Assembly (NCBI GenBank): GCA_039989855.1 | Contig: JBDXGZ010000028.1 | Location: 1-45,035, forward strand | Source: CALFVT01 sp039989855 | GTDB taxonomy: Bacteria; Pseudomonadota; Alphaproteobacteria; Caulobacterales; Maricaulaceae | DNA length: 45,035 nt | Direction: 5' to 3' | In this document: positions 17,724 to 26,218 of the stretch, one piece after another | Layout: each line of letters opens with the position of its first letter | Numbering within the stretch: position 1 is the stretch's first letter | Notes under the pieces: generated by a model | Told to the model about the DNA's origin: nothing | What the model saw: only the letters and a program-made list of their open reading frames with translations | Databases searched by the model: none | Position numbers and translations under genes: made by a program

Positions 17724-19211
17724 TTACCCTAACACATGATCATCAATAAACGTCTCATGGCTTGGCATAGCTGAAACAGTATTGTGCATTAAATGTTTCA
17801 ACCCTAATAAATGCTGAGCAATATCCGCTTCTGATAAAAGGTCAACACGGGGATCATAAGACACCGGATGGTAATCTTGCCCCATGTAAACCGCAATCCA
17901 ACTTGGCTCTAAAAACAAACCAAAATCATATTTTACGACACGACCAGACTGGTGGAATAATTCCATTTTCTCAGCGAGACTATCTGGAATCTTCATAGTA
18001 CGCACATAATCCCAAAAGGGAGTATCATCACGCTTGGTTGCATGGTAATGAAGAATTAGGAAATCTCGAATTCTTTCAAATTCAAGGTCCATAAGCCTGT
18101 TATACTCGCGTCTAGATACATCCAAATCATTACCATCGGGAAATAACTCTAAAAGCTTCGTAATCCCTTCTTGAATCAGATAAATAGATGTAGACTCAAG
18201 AGGCTCCAAAAATCCTCCAGACAGGCCGATGGAGACACAATTCTTGTGCCATAGCTTCTTACGCTTCCCTGTTGTAAACCGAAGCCTTCGCGGTGCAGAC
18301 ATCGGCTCCCCTTCGAGACATTTCAACAACCTCTCTTCAGCCGCATCATCTGATATAAAATCGCTGGCATAAACATAGCCATTCCCAGTGCGATTTTGCA
18401 GCGGGATACGCCACCGCCAACCAGCCTCATCTGCCGTCGCGCGTGTATAGGGGCGTAATGGACCTATATGCTCACACGGTACAGCAACCGCGCGGTCAAC
18501 TGGCAACCATTCTGTCCATTTATCGTAACCTGTTTCTAATGACTTCTCTATAAGGAGCCCATAAAATCCAGTGCAATCTATAAACAAGTCACCTTCAATG
18601 ACGCTCCCGTCCTCTAGAAGTACAGAAAGAATATCACCTGTTTCTGGGGATAAATCGACATCAACAACCCTCCCTTCAATCCGTTTTACGCCGCGAGCCT
18701 CACCATGACGGCGAAGGAAAGGCGCATATTTCAGTGAATCGAATTGGTACGCATATCGATATGTTGACTTAACGGATTTCGGGTCATCAGACGGACGGTC
18801 AAATTTATTATATCGGCAGGCAATAATAGGCAAAGAATAATCTTGTAACGACCCCACTCGAGGATCATCACTTAGTTTACGCCAATAATGGTGAAACGGG
18901 ATTGCTGCATTTGCCAAACCAAACTCACCAAAAGGGTGGATGTAGCTTTGCCCCTTACGTCCCCAATCTACGAATTCAATACCGAGCTTAAATGTCGCTG
19001 ATGTCGCACGCATGAACTCCGCTTCATCAATTCCAATGGCCTCGTTAAAAAATTTGATATGCGGTAAAGTTGCTTCGCCGACCCCAACTGTTGCAATAGC
19101 CTCAGACTCAATGAGTGTGATGTTAAGATTTAATCCTTCCATCATACTCGCAAGACCAGCAGCCGTCATCCAGCCCGCTGTACCACCGCCTATAACAACA
19201 ATATTTTTCAA
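17724..19211 (-). CDS. Flavin-dependent (tryptophan-type) halogenase 1
   Basis: A 495-residue flavin-dependent halogenase, first gene of the halogenase operon. It has GGGTAGW (8-14), catalytic Lys75 in ATFKLGIEF, the signature WRWRIP (265-270), and the halide/active-site loop EPLEST with Glu339. Length fits the PrnA/RebH family (about 500-540). The promoter region carries a perfect 18-bp palindrome 45 bases upstream of the ATG, almost identical to the operator of the TonB receptor. The operon and the receptor are thus likely induced together by the same sugar. The fixed association of such halogenases with sugar-type TonB receptors is widely seen in proteobacteria but has no agreed explanation. 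Confidence 0.91.
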   Translation of the reverse strand: MKNIVVIGGGTAGWMTAAGLASMMEGLNLNITLIESEAIATVGVGEATLPHIKFFNEAIGIDEAEFMRATSATFKLGIEFVDWGRKGQSYIHPFGEFGLANAAIPFHHYWRKLSDDPRVGSLQDYSLPIIACRYNKFDRPSDDPKSVKSTYRYAYQFDSLKYAPFLRRHGEARGVKRIEGRVVDVDLSPETGDILSVLLEDGSVIEGDLFIDCTGFYGLLIEKSLETGYDKWTEWLPVDRAVAVPCEHIGPLRPYTRATADEAGWRWRIPLQNRTGNGYVYASDFISDDAAEERLLKCLEGEPMSAPRRLRFTTGKRKKLWHKNCVSIGLSGGFLEPLESTSIYLIQEGITKLLELFPDGNDLDVSRREYNRLMDLEFERIRDFLILHYHATKRDDTPFWDYVRTMKIPDSLAEKMELFHQSGRVVKYDFGLFLEPSWIAVYMGQDYHPVSYDPRVDLLSEADIAQHLLGLKHLMHNTVSAMPSHETFIDDHVLG

Positions 19212-19255
19212 ATCAGCTCCGAAATTGATACGTATATACCAATATAGACAGTAAA

Positions 19256-19273
19256 ATTGACAAGGTTGTCAAT
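19256..19273 (-). promoter_or_regulatory. Perfect 18-bp palindromic operator before halogenase operon
   Basis: ATTGACAAGGTTGTCAAT is a perfect palindrome except for the central GG. It shares both TTGACA/TGTCAA arms with the receptor operator at 13351-13366. On the minus strand its TTGACA can serve as -35, with TCTATA 18 bases downstream as a weak -10. A repressor bound here would block RNA polymerase. Confidence 0.65.
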
Positions 19274-19343
19274 AGGTGAAGCTCTATTAAAAAGACTTTA
19301 AAAAATTAGCGTCTCTTTTTAATCTCAGTACTAATTTAGCCGC

Positions 19344-19460
19344 ATGAAAACCTTAATTTATTCCCGCTATCGCGTCCACCCTGATGTTATTAGCTGCGCA
19401 CTCCAGATGTGCTTTAGGTTCAACCTCAATTTTCGCGATGTTGAGGAGTTGGTGATCTAA
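19344..19460 (+). pseudogene. IS6-family transposase, N-terminal fragment
   Basis: A 38-codon reading frame (MKTLIYSRYRVHPDVI, then FRFNLNFRDVEEL) matches the start of the IS6-family transposase seen at 44189 (MKTSIYSHHRLHPDII, FRFNISCRNVEEL). It ends at a stop after ELVI, and the catalytic domain is missing. It lies in the 387-bp gap between the cupin-like gene and the halogenase promoter. The rest of the gap (19274-19343 and 19461-19598) is AT-rich with no gene that I can see. Confidence 0.7.
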
Positions 19461-19598
19461 CACGTGTCTATGTTTCCTATGAAACTATTCATAGGTGAAA
19501 TTATAAGGTGGAAATTATTTACGCGAAACGTATAAATTCTAGAACAAAATGTTGCTAACATGTTTAACGTTTAAACGAAGTTTTTGCAAAAATGAGTA

Positions 19599-20534
19599 TT
19601 AAAAGTCTCTGGCAAAAGGCTCTATATCTAAAAGCCCGCCATGAACTTTAGGATCAACTTTATAGCTTACATAATCTGTGTGGTTCACAGTTTGGGCCAA
19701 TTTTGCTTTCTTTAAAACAGCTCCAAGAACCGAACGGCTCAGACGATTAATTTGAGATTGTTTTGACCAACTCGGCGAGAGGCCCAACTTATTACGCATT
19801 GTCGCATTTGCGATCATAGCTGAATTTTTCAACGCACTTTCACGCGAAGAGAATTCTGTTGTAACAGAAACACAAAATCCATGATTATCCACGCGGTGCG
19901 GCGCGCTTAAAGGCCACGTCACCGCTTGCCCTTCTTGTAAATCAATAATCGTTGCATCTTTATCAAATGACGGATCGTAAGGAAGATCATCCTCAATCAT
20001 ATTTGCAACCGCCTTTTCATAAGACACATCAGAGATAAACTTATCTTCAACAGGGTAAAGGAAGATACGTTTGGGGCCGCGAACATGCCAAAGTATCGTT
20101 TCTGTTTTATCAAAATGATACGGCGTTCTCGCTACTGGAGATGTTATTAAAATCCCGCCATTGGCGTTAAACGCTTTTGTCCCAGTATTCTTCGCAATAT
20201 CCCCATACATCTGATCGAGGACAGCGCTGTATTCAGAATGCACATTCATCGCTTTGCGTAAATTTATCCAAACGCGGCCAGTTTTCGCTGCATGAAAAAG
20301 GTCTTCTGCAGAACAGCCTCTAAAGTCGCAGGTACGTAGCTTATTGGGATAGCGCGTATCAGTGGTTGGCCCCATCGTGCAAACGTCTGTTAGTTCTGCC
20401 GGGTGTTTGCCAATTAACTTGATTAAGGCATCATCACTAAACAAATCTGTAGATGCAAGCTCATGCGAAAAGGTGAATATTTCTTTTCGAAATGCTTCAG
20501 TTTTTTCGTCTGTCCAATTGGTGATCATTGTCAT
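19599..20534 (-). CDS. Cupin/JmjC-like protein of TonB-receptor/halogenase loci
   Basis: A 311-residue protein with a JmjC/cupin-8-like core. PYHFDKTETILWHVRGPKR supplies the H-x-D metal pair, and WPLSAPHRVDN supplies the distal histidine of a Fe(II)/2-oxoglutarate-type fold. The C-terminus is polar (about 60 residues). There is no signal peptide. Cupin-like proteins of this sort are often encoded with TonB receptors and halogenases in sugar loci; their reaction is not known. A GAGGAG ribosome binding site stands nine bases before the ATG. It is separated from halogenase 1 by 387 bp holding an IS6 fragment, so it may once have been the first gene of that operon. A terminator upstream isolates it from the secretion genes. 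Confidence 0.7.
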   Translation of the reverse strand: MTMITNWTDEKTEAFRKEIFTFSHELASTDLFSDDALIKLIGKHPAELTDVCTMGPTTDTRYPNKLRTCDFRGCSAEDLFHAAKTGRVWINLRKAMNVHSEYSAVLDQMYGDIAKNTGTKAFNANGGILITSPVARTPYHFDKTETILWHVRGPKRIFLYPVEDKFISDVSYEKAVANMIEDDLPYDPSFDKDATIIDLQEGQAVTWPLSAPHRVDNHGFCVSVTTEFSSRESALKNSAMIANATMRNKLGLSPSWSKQSQINRLSRSVLGAVLKKAKLAQTVNHTDYVSYKVDPKVHGGLLDIEPFARDF

Positions 20535-20615
20535 GCCGTAATACTCCTCAAATTACGCCTAACAATTTGCAAAAATCACGCCAAGCTTTAGGTCTAGGGA
20601 ACAAAAATACTATTT

Positions 20616-20638
20616 TTTGCCTGATTAATATAGGCAAA
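20616..20638. promoter_or_regulatory. Inverted repeat upstream of cupin-like gene
   Basis: TTTGCCT and AGGCAAA, 9 bases apart, form 7-bp arms about 80 bases upstream of the cupin-like ATG. This could be an operator. It differs from the TTGACA/TGTCAA palindromes of the halogenase and receptor units, so control may be separate. Confidence 0.4.
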
Positions 20639-20667
20639 CATGAGTCGCAGCAGGACGTGATAGCTAT

Positions 20668-20697
20668 AAAAAAACCGCTCAGAAGAACCCTGAGCGG
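20668..20697 (-). terminator. Intrinsic terminator after repeat-protein gene
   Basis: On the minus strand CCGCTCAG, a 7-base loop and CTGAGCGG form a perfect 8-bp stem followed by seven T residues. It lies 33 bases after the stop of the secreted repeat protein and closes the type I secretion unit. Confidence 0.9.
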
Positions 20698-20729
20698 CTT
20701 TATTTTGTTGAAATGATAAGTCTTAGTTT

Positions 20730-22646
20730 TTAGGCGAATAAATCATCCGTAGCGATAAATTCGAACGGAGCAGATACCGCGCCGCCAACACCAGGTTCTG
20801 CACCCGTAAAGACAAGGCCATCAATATCAAACAGCGTATCTGTTCCCCAAATCGGGTGATCCACTGTGATAGATCCGTCACCGTTCTCTGTAATATTATA
20901 CTCAGAACGCGCACCGTCATAATTGACTTGTACAAAGTCATCAGTGCCTAAGAAGACATCATCACCCGTACCGCCGTAGAAACCTTGAATATCAGCGCCG
21001 CCCTCAAGGACATCATCGCCGTTCGTTCCGTTGATAACATTATCATTATCAAGGCGGAAGTCTGGTAGTCCAGCTGTTGAGGCAATAGCGTCACCGAGGG
21101 AGACTGTTTCGCCGCCGCGCAAAGATGTAATTTGCTCAATGCCGACAAGCGTGTTCTCGCCCCAAGTTGGATGGGTCATTGTAACTGACCCGTCATTATT
21201 GGTCGTGAACGTCCACTCAATAATATCACCATCAACGATGAGCGTATCATTGCCCGCTCCGCCTTGGATGACGTCTGTTCCGCGACCCGCGAAGAACGTA
21301 TTGTTCCCTGCGTCGCCGTTCAAGAAATCATCAACATCATTAGACCCTGTTATAACACCGTCAATCGTCGTTCCCGTATCTGGCGTTGGTTCCGGAGTTG
21401 GCTCAGGAGTTGGTTCCGGAGTTGGCTCTGGAGTTGGTTCCGGAGTTGGTTCTGGAGTTGGCTCAGGTGTTGGCTCTGGCGTTGGCTCTGGCGTTGGCTC
21501 AGGAGTTTCGCCCGCCTCAAGAATGAAGTTAGAGGCATCTAAGTCTGCTGGATTAGAAAGATTACTAAAAGCAATACTTTGGTTTTCATTAATAAAGATC
21601 GCAACATGACCATCCGTATTCGTCGTAATAAACAACTCGTCGAAAGATAAACCTAAATCAGATAAATCTACTTTATCTTCGTTTACATTGAAATCTGCGA
21701 TGTTGTCGTGTCCCTCTCCGTTAGCAAACGTAAACGTGTCACTACCATTACCACCAATAAGAAAATCATTTCCATTGCCGCCATTGATGATGTCAGCACC
21801 ATTACCGCCGTCGATGGTGTCAAATCCATTTTCACCATTTAACGTATCAGCACCATTATCGCCAAAGAGTGTATCGCCTCTGCGTCCGCCATTGATAACA
21901 TCATTGCCATCACCGCCTTCAATTGCGTCTGCCTCGTCAGTGCCAGTAATAACAGCGCCATCGTTAGACACATTGTCATCGGCAGTATTGTCGTCAGCAG
22001 TATTGTCGTCAGCAGTATTGTCATCGGCAGTATTGTCATTACCGAGAGCAATCACGTCATCAACAGAGTACCAACGCTGTTCGTCTTGGAACCAGAAACC
22101 GTCAATATCGCTCAATGTATCCGTTCCCCAAACTGGGTGGCTCACTGTAAGTGTACCGTCATTGTTTTGAGTGAATGAAAATTCAGCAGCAAAGCCGTCA
22201 TATTCAGCTTGGCTATACTCGTCTGCTGTCCCGATAAGGGTGTCATTACCCTCTCCGCCGTATAATGAATGGATATTTGCCGTATCGAGTAGCAAATCAT
22301 TGGCATCCGTCCCGCGCAAAACGCCAAAATCATCGAGAACAAAATCATTTGCATCTGGTGATGTCGGGCCAGGTGAAGGGATAGGAGCTGGCACCGCTAC
22401 AGTTGCCCCTGGCGTTAATGCAATGGCATCCTCGATTGAATACCAAGAGTTATCGGCAATAGACCAAATACCATCGATGTCAAATAAGGTATCCGTCCCT
22501 AAAGTCGGATGGCTAACTGTAACGCTGCCATCAGCATTAGTAAAAATTGAATATTCTGATAAGTGCGCATCATAATCAACTTGATCATAGTCAGCCGCAC
22601 TCCCTCTATATGTGTTATTTCCTGCATTATCTGTAAAAACTGTCAC
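20730..22646 (-). CDS. RTX-like calcium-binding repeat protein, probable type I secretion substrate
   Basis: A 638-residue acidic protein with no N-terminal signal peptide, as expected for type I secretion. A central block of GGxGxDxxx nonapeptides (about 240-305, for example GGNGNDFLIGGNGSDTF) binds calcium after export. Four copies of a module of about 55 residues (near 21-78, 146-200, 475-525 and 580-625) share the pattern DGSVTVSHPxxGTDTLFDIDG and often end WYSIEDAIAL. Low-complexity linkers separate them: DDNTA repeats (206-225) and about ten PTPE repeats (381-425). The C-terminus (ATDDLFA) is acidic-hydrophobic like type I signals. No protease, lipase or other enzyme domain is visible, so a structural or adhesive surface role is likely. 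GTG is the start, nine bases after AGGAG. The gene follows its presumed exporter by 74 bp and ends at a strong terminator. Confidence 0.82.
   Translation of the reverse strand: MTVFTDNAGNNTYRGSAADYDQVDYDAHLSEYSIFTNADGSVTVSHPTLGTDTLFDIDGIWSIADNSWYSIEDAIALTPGATVAVPAPIPSPGPTSPDANDFVLDDFGVLRGTDANDLLLDTANIHSLYGGEGNDTLIGTADEYSQAEYDGFAAEFSFTQNNDGTLTVSHPVWGTDTLSDIDGFWFQDEQRWYSVDDVIALGNDNTADDNTADDNTADDNTADDNVSNDGAVITGTDEADAIEGGDGNDVINGGRRGDTLFGDNGADTLNGENGFDTIDGGNGADIINGGNGNDFLIGGNGSDTFTFANGEGHDNIADFNVNEDKVDLSDLGLSFDELFITTNTDGHVAIFINENQSIAFSNLSNPADLDASNFILEAGETPEPTPEPTPEPTPEPTPEPTPEPTPEPTPEPTPEPTPEPTPDTGTTIDGVITGSNDVDDFLNGDAGNNTFFAGRGTDVIQGGAGNDTLIVDGDIIEWTFTTNNDGSVTMTHPTWGENTLVGIEQITSLRGGETVSLGDAIASTAGLPDFRLDNDNVINGTNGDDVLEGGADIQGFYGGTGDDVFLGTDDFVQVNYDGARSEYNITENGDGSITVDHPIWGTDTLFDIDGLVFTGAEPGVGGAVSAPFEFIATDDLFA
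21383..21506 (-). repeat. Ten 12-bp repeats encoding PTPE
   Basis: About ten tandem 12-base units, varying at third positions (GTTGGTTCCGGA, GTTGGCTCAGGA and so on on the plus strand), encode a Pro-Thr-Pro-Glu linker. Tracts like this can change copy number by slippage in 12-bp steps without breaking the frame, changing linker length. Confidence 0.9.
21971..22040 (-). repeat. 15-bp repeats encoding Asp-Asp-Asn-Thr-Ala
   Basis: Between four and five tandem 15-base units encode DDNTA, joining the second beta module to the calcium-binding nonapeptides. The units are nearly identical, so the copy number is probably variable between strains. Confidence 0.85.
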
Positions 22647-22720
22647 CCTAAAGTACTCCTAAATCGTTTTATATCGACTTACAAAGAGCAATAATTGTGC
22701 CAGTTAATAAATTATGCTCA

Positions 22721-24913
22721 TTAAAGCACGCCCATTAACCCTAACAATTGAAATCGCGAAACATCTTCTATATTTTGAGCTTGAATGAGGTTTATTTCAG
22801 CATCAATCAATGTTTGTTCAATTGACAAAACATCAAGCGACGTGGCTAGGCCCGCATTTCTTTGCTTAATCACAGCTTCATAAGCCTTTTGCGCGGCAAC
22901 TTTTTGAGCAAGATTAGGCGCTTTACTTCGCTGCGCCGATTCTAGATTAGCCCAGATCTGCTCCAGCCTCTCATTTAAATTATTATGTAACTCACGCGTT
23001 TCAAGAATAGCACGAGATTGAGCCAAAGCGGCTTGGCGGACACGCGAGCTATTTTCACCGCCAGACCATAATGGGACTTTGAAATTCAACAAAATTTCAG
23101 CGCCCGTATTTCGACGTATAGTCTCAGATTGATCCTCAGCCCCTCTTACAACACCTTGTAATGATAGGCTGGGTCGTCCGTAGGATTTCGCCACAGCAAT
23201 ATTATGAAACGCTGACTCAGCGTCTGCTTCTGCGACTTTAATTTGTGAATTGTTTTTCTGCGCGACCTGTTTGACCTCTTGCAGCGTAGTTGGCAAACGC
23301 ACAGCGCCGCCTTGCATTAGGGCCGGCGCAGGACGTCCGACAAGCTTCTTATAATTACTTTCACTTGCCGCAAGACTAGCCCTTACCTGTTCTAACCTGA
23401 CCTTTATTGATGCCAATCGTGCATCAATAAGGGCCTCATCAGTAACTGTGTTTTCACCCGCGCCAACTAGGGTCTGAACTGTCTTTTTTTGATTTTCCAA
23501 AAGTTCAACATTGTGCGTGTAAACTTTAATGAGTTCGCGGTCTTGAATGACATTCAGGTGTGCAATCGCTGTTTCTTGAGTCACGTCACTTGCAACAACA
23601 TTAAAATTTGCATGAGCCGATTTAATACCCGTCTTGGCAATGTTTTTTTGAGCTTTAATACGCCCGCCTTGATAAAGAGGTAGCGAAAGATCAAGGCTAG
23701 CCGCACGTTGTAATCTTGTGTCTGTTTCCGATCTATCAACAACATTAAAATCTGTTTCATATTGACCAAGACCAACGGCACTATCGAGACTAAGTTTAAA
23801 TCCACCTTGAGCTTTAGCCTGAATAAGGCCCTCTTCTGCTTCTTTTATTCTCAAATTCTCAATCGCCAAACGCGTGGATTGACTCCGCGCTTTACTGACA
23901 GACTGATTGATTGAATTCACAAAGGCTCCAGGCAAATTTTGTACTTTTGGTCCAGAAGCTTGAGACAAAGCAACTCGAGGCACAGGAGACAAAGGTAAAG
24001 ACACCAGAGGTAAAGAAGACTTTGAAACAGACAAGGTAGATCTACTAGATGGGCGGGTTTCATCCAAATGATGCAGCCCTGTCAAATGGAGACTAGGCCT
24101 CGGTTTCTTATTGTCAACTAGCAGTCGAGTTGTAGGCCGCGCAACAATTTTTGACGTTGCGGGCTTAACAAGTGCTACGCGGTTAGGCTTAGTCACTGTT
24201 TGATGTCTCGACCTGATATGTCCAGACGGCACTGTCGCAACCGTATCAAGACTATGAGACAATTTTTTTGGAGCTGCAGGACGGAAATGAACAGGCGGAA
24301 TGTTGTCGACCGTATCAAGGTGATGGCTCATTTTTTTAACATTCATAACCTTATTCGTCTTCGGGGCCGCCCGAACGAAACGTCGAGTCGGCAGCGCTTC
24401 AGCCGTATCAAGATGGTGGCTCAGTCTCTTCCCGCTAACAATCTTACTAGACTTCGGGACCGCAGGAACGAACCGTCGGATCGGCAACGTTTCAGCCGTA
24501 TCAAGGTGGTGGCTCATTCTCTTTGCACGCACAATCTTATTGGACTTCGGAGCCGCTGGAACGACACGTTGAGTTGGTAGCGCTTCAGCCGTATCAAGAT
24601 GGTGGCTGACCTTTTTCCCACTCGCAACGGTTTGTTTTTTAAAGCTATCCCGAAAAGCTTGAGGGTTAGGGGAAAAGCCTCTCAATTCCGAAACAGAAAT
24701 ATTTTCAACCACCAATACAGGCGGTAATGGCGCGTTCGTTTTAGCCGTATATGTCGGCATGTAGCTCGCCGCAGCAACCTGTTCAAACACCTGACCATCG
24801 AGATCAGTCCCCGACGCGTAGGACATACAGATAGGGAAGCTCATGGCGACACTAGCGGCCAAAAGTACTTTTAATCTTGGGTTTTCTATTAGACGTTTCA
24901 CAGGTCTAACCAT
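22721..24913 (-). CDS. TolC-family outer-membrane channel with repeat-bearing N-terminal extension
   Basis: A 730-residue outer-membrane efflux protein. The C-terminal 400 residues (about 335-730) are a normal TolC fold: two related halves rich in long helices, with IENLRIKEAEEGLIQAKAQG and the second-half NSQIKVAEADAESAFHNI. TolC proteins are usually 450-500 residues. Here a signal peptide (about 1-35) is followed by 300 extra residues. That extension holds four copies of a 31-residue unit with (R/K)xSHHLDT at 103, 134, 165 and 196, a shorter fifth at 219 and a decayed HHLDE at 281. It is basic, Pro-rich and His-rich and should sit in the periplasm. The gene overlaps the HlyD gene by 8 bp and precedes the RTX substrate, so it is the exit channel of this type I system. 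The function of the extension is unknown. Confidence 0.85.
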   Translation of the reverse strand: MVRPVKRLIENPRLKVLLAASVAMSFPICMSYASGTDLDGQVFEQVAAASYMPTYTAKTNAPLPPVLVVENISVSELRGFSPNPQAFRDSFKKQTVASGKKVSHHLDTAEALPTQRVVPAAPKSNKIVRAKRMSHHLDTAETLPIRRFVPAVPKSSKIVSGKRLSHHLDTAEALPTRRFVRAAPKTNKVMNVKKMSHHLDTVDNIPPVHFRPAAPKKLSHSLDTVATVPSGHIRSRHQTVTKPNRVALVKPATSKIVARPTTRLLVDNKKPRPSLHLTGLHHLDETRPSSRSTLSVSKSSLPLVSLPLSPVPRVALSQASGPKVQNLPGAFVNSINQSVSKARSQSTRLAIENLRIKEAEEGLIQAKAQGGFKLSLDSAVGLGQYETDFNVVDRSETDTRLQRAASLDLSLPLYQGGRIKAQKNIAKTGIKSAHANFNVVASDVTQETAIAHLNVIQDRELIKVYTHNVELLENQKKTVQTLVGAGENTVTDEALIDARLASIKVRLEQVRASLAASESNYKKLVGRPAPALMQGGAVRLPTTLQEVKQVAQKNNSQIKVAEADAESAFHNIAVAKSYGRPSLSLQGVVRGAEDQSETIRRNTGAEILLNFKVPLWSGGENSSRVRQAALAQSRAILETRELHNNLNERLEQIWANLESAQRSKAPNLAQKVAAQKAYEAVIKQRNAGLATSLDVLSIEQTLIDAEINLIQAQNIEDVSRFQLLGLMGVL
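24211..24616 (-). repeat. 93-bp tandem repeats in TolC gene
   Basis: Three exact-period 93-bp steps plus a shorter final unit encode the SHHLDT repeats. Each unit includes a nearly constant GCCGTATCAAG-TGGTGGCT core on the plus strand. The repeated DNA allows in-frame copy-number change. Confidence 0.85.
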
Positions 24914-26216
24914 CCCGCATCGTCTTTTTGAGTGTATCTTTAAGCGGCCCCAATAAATAATCCAAGACAGAGCTTTCTTGCGTTTGAATAAAAATATCCG
25001 CTGGCATCCCTGCGATCAAAGATTGACCGTTAAGTTTAGGAATTTGATTATCTTCAATCTCAACCTCAACAAGGAAATATGAAGAGCCCGTCAAAGGATC
25101 AACCAAATTGTCTGCTGAGATATATGAAACAATACCGTCAAGCTCAGGCGCAGAACTTTGCTTTAGAGACGAAAATATAACATTGGTCTCTTGCCCTAAA
25201 CTCACTTGATCAAGATCCCCCGGCATCACCTGTGCCGAGATAATGAGGCTCTCCTGCTTTGGAATTATTTTCATAATCTCTTGACCCGGCGCAATAACAC
25301 CGCCAACCGTCGAGATTGTCATTTCATGGACAACACCCGATACAGGCGCTTGAATTTTGACCCATTTTGTTTTGCTAGAAACTGTCTTGAGAGCCTCAGA
25401 AAAGCTTTCCGCTTGTGTTTGCGCGCGGCGTAACTCCGTCAAAACTTCTTCATTCCGAAGACGTTGAACTTGAGATATGCTAATCTTAGCCTCAGTGATA
25501 GAGTTAGCTATTCCAGCCCGCCCTGACTCTAATTTAGCAACGGCATTTTGCAAACGTGTTCTATCACGCTCCAAACTTGTTACTCGATTTCGAGATACTA
25601 AATTTTGTCGCAAGAGGTCTGAAAGTTTATTAAATTCCTGTTCTACTAACGCCAGTTCAGATTGAGTAAATTCGATTTCAGAGATCAAGCCTCTGTCCTC
25701 ATCTTTTAATTGCTCAATACGTTGTGCATATTGATTGATTTCCCCAATAAGAGCGCTACGGCGAGCTTGAAACAATTGCTCCTGCCCGTTCATCGCAAGG
25801 CCCACACGCGGCGTGCCGCGTTTACGCATTAAGTCCTTAGACCAAACTATTCTGTCTTGTCCCAATTTTTCAGCCACAAGCCGATCAATGAAAGCTTGGT
25901 TTTCAAAGTAATTTGTCTGCGCCGCATCAAGGTTAGCGTTTAAAATTGTCGAGTCCAACGTCAAGACTCTTTGGCCCTTCGTGACATAGTCACCTTCTTT
26001 AACCGCGATTTCACTGACAATACCGCCCTCTAAATGTTGAACAATTTTAGGCTTTCCTTCAACGGCCACCTGACCCGCAGCAATAACGGCCCCTTGGATT
26101 TTCGCCAGAACGGTCCAGCCGCCAAAAACGACGACCAGTAAAAATAAACTCGCGTAGCTAAAGCGCAAATATGTCTTCAGCGACTGAAACTGCATATGTG
26201 AATTATCTTGCGCCAT
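24906..26216 (-). CDS. Type I secretion membrane fusion protein, HlyD/PrtE family
   Basis: A 436-residue adaptor linking the ABC exporter to TolC. A short cytoplasmic N-terminus is followed by one TM segment (about 16-35, YASLFLLVVVFGGWTVLAKI). Next comes the lipoyl half-motif GQVAVEGKPKIVQHLEGGIV, a long coiled-coil hairpin (about 90-285), the second lipoyl half and a beta-barrel domain (SGVVHEMTISTVGGVI). Length fits PrtE/AprE (about 430-450). It lies 2 bp after the ABC gene and overlaps the TolC gene by 8 bp, a standard one-operon order. Confidence 0.93.
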   Translation of the reverse strand: MAQDNSHMQFQSLKTYLRFSYASLFLLVVVFGGWTVLAKIQGAVIAAGQVAVEGKPKIVQHLEGGIVSEIAVKEGDYVTKGQRVLTLDSTILNANLDAAQTNYFENQAFIDRLVAEKLGQDRIVWSKDLMRKRGTPRVGLAMNGQEQLFQARRSALIGEINQYAQRIEQLKDEDRGLISEIEFTQSELALVEQEFNKLSDLLRQNLVSRNRVTSLERDRTRLQNAVAKLESGRAGIANSITEAKISISQVQRLRNEEVLTELRRAQTQAESFSEALKTVSSKTKWVKIQAPVSGVVHEMTISTVGGVIAPGQEIMKIIPKQESLIISAQVMPGDLDQVSLGQETNVIFSSLKQSSAPELDGIVSYISADNLVDPLTGSSYFLVEVEIEDNQIPKLNGQSLIAGMPADIFIQTQESSVLDYLLGPLKDTLKKTMRDG

Positions 26217-26218
26217 TT

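Noticed and set aside
21031..21609. Long plus-strand open frame opposite the RTX gene with Gly-Ser-Gly-Val repeats
   Set aside because: It is the mirror of the 12-bp PTPE repeats, which stay open in several frames; there is no ribosome binding site and the minus-strand protein is clearly real.
21369..22042. Possible CRISPR or satellite array
   Set aside because: The repeats are contiguous 12- and 15-bp coding units without spacers, in frame within the RTX gene.
24200..24580. Plus-strand open frame with repeated RxRFSRIKxVAQSL
   Set aside because: Shadow of the 93-bp repeats in the TolC gene; the repeat period explains the pattern.
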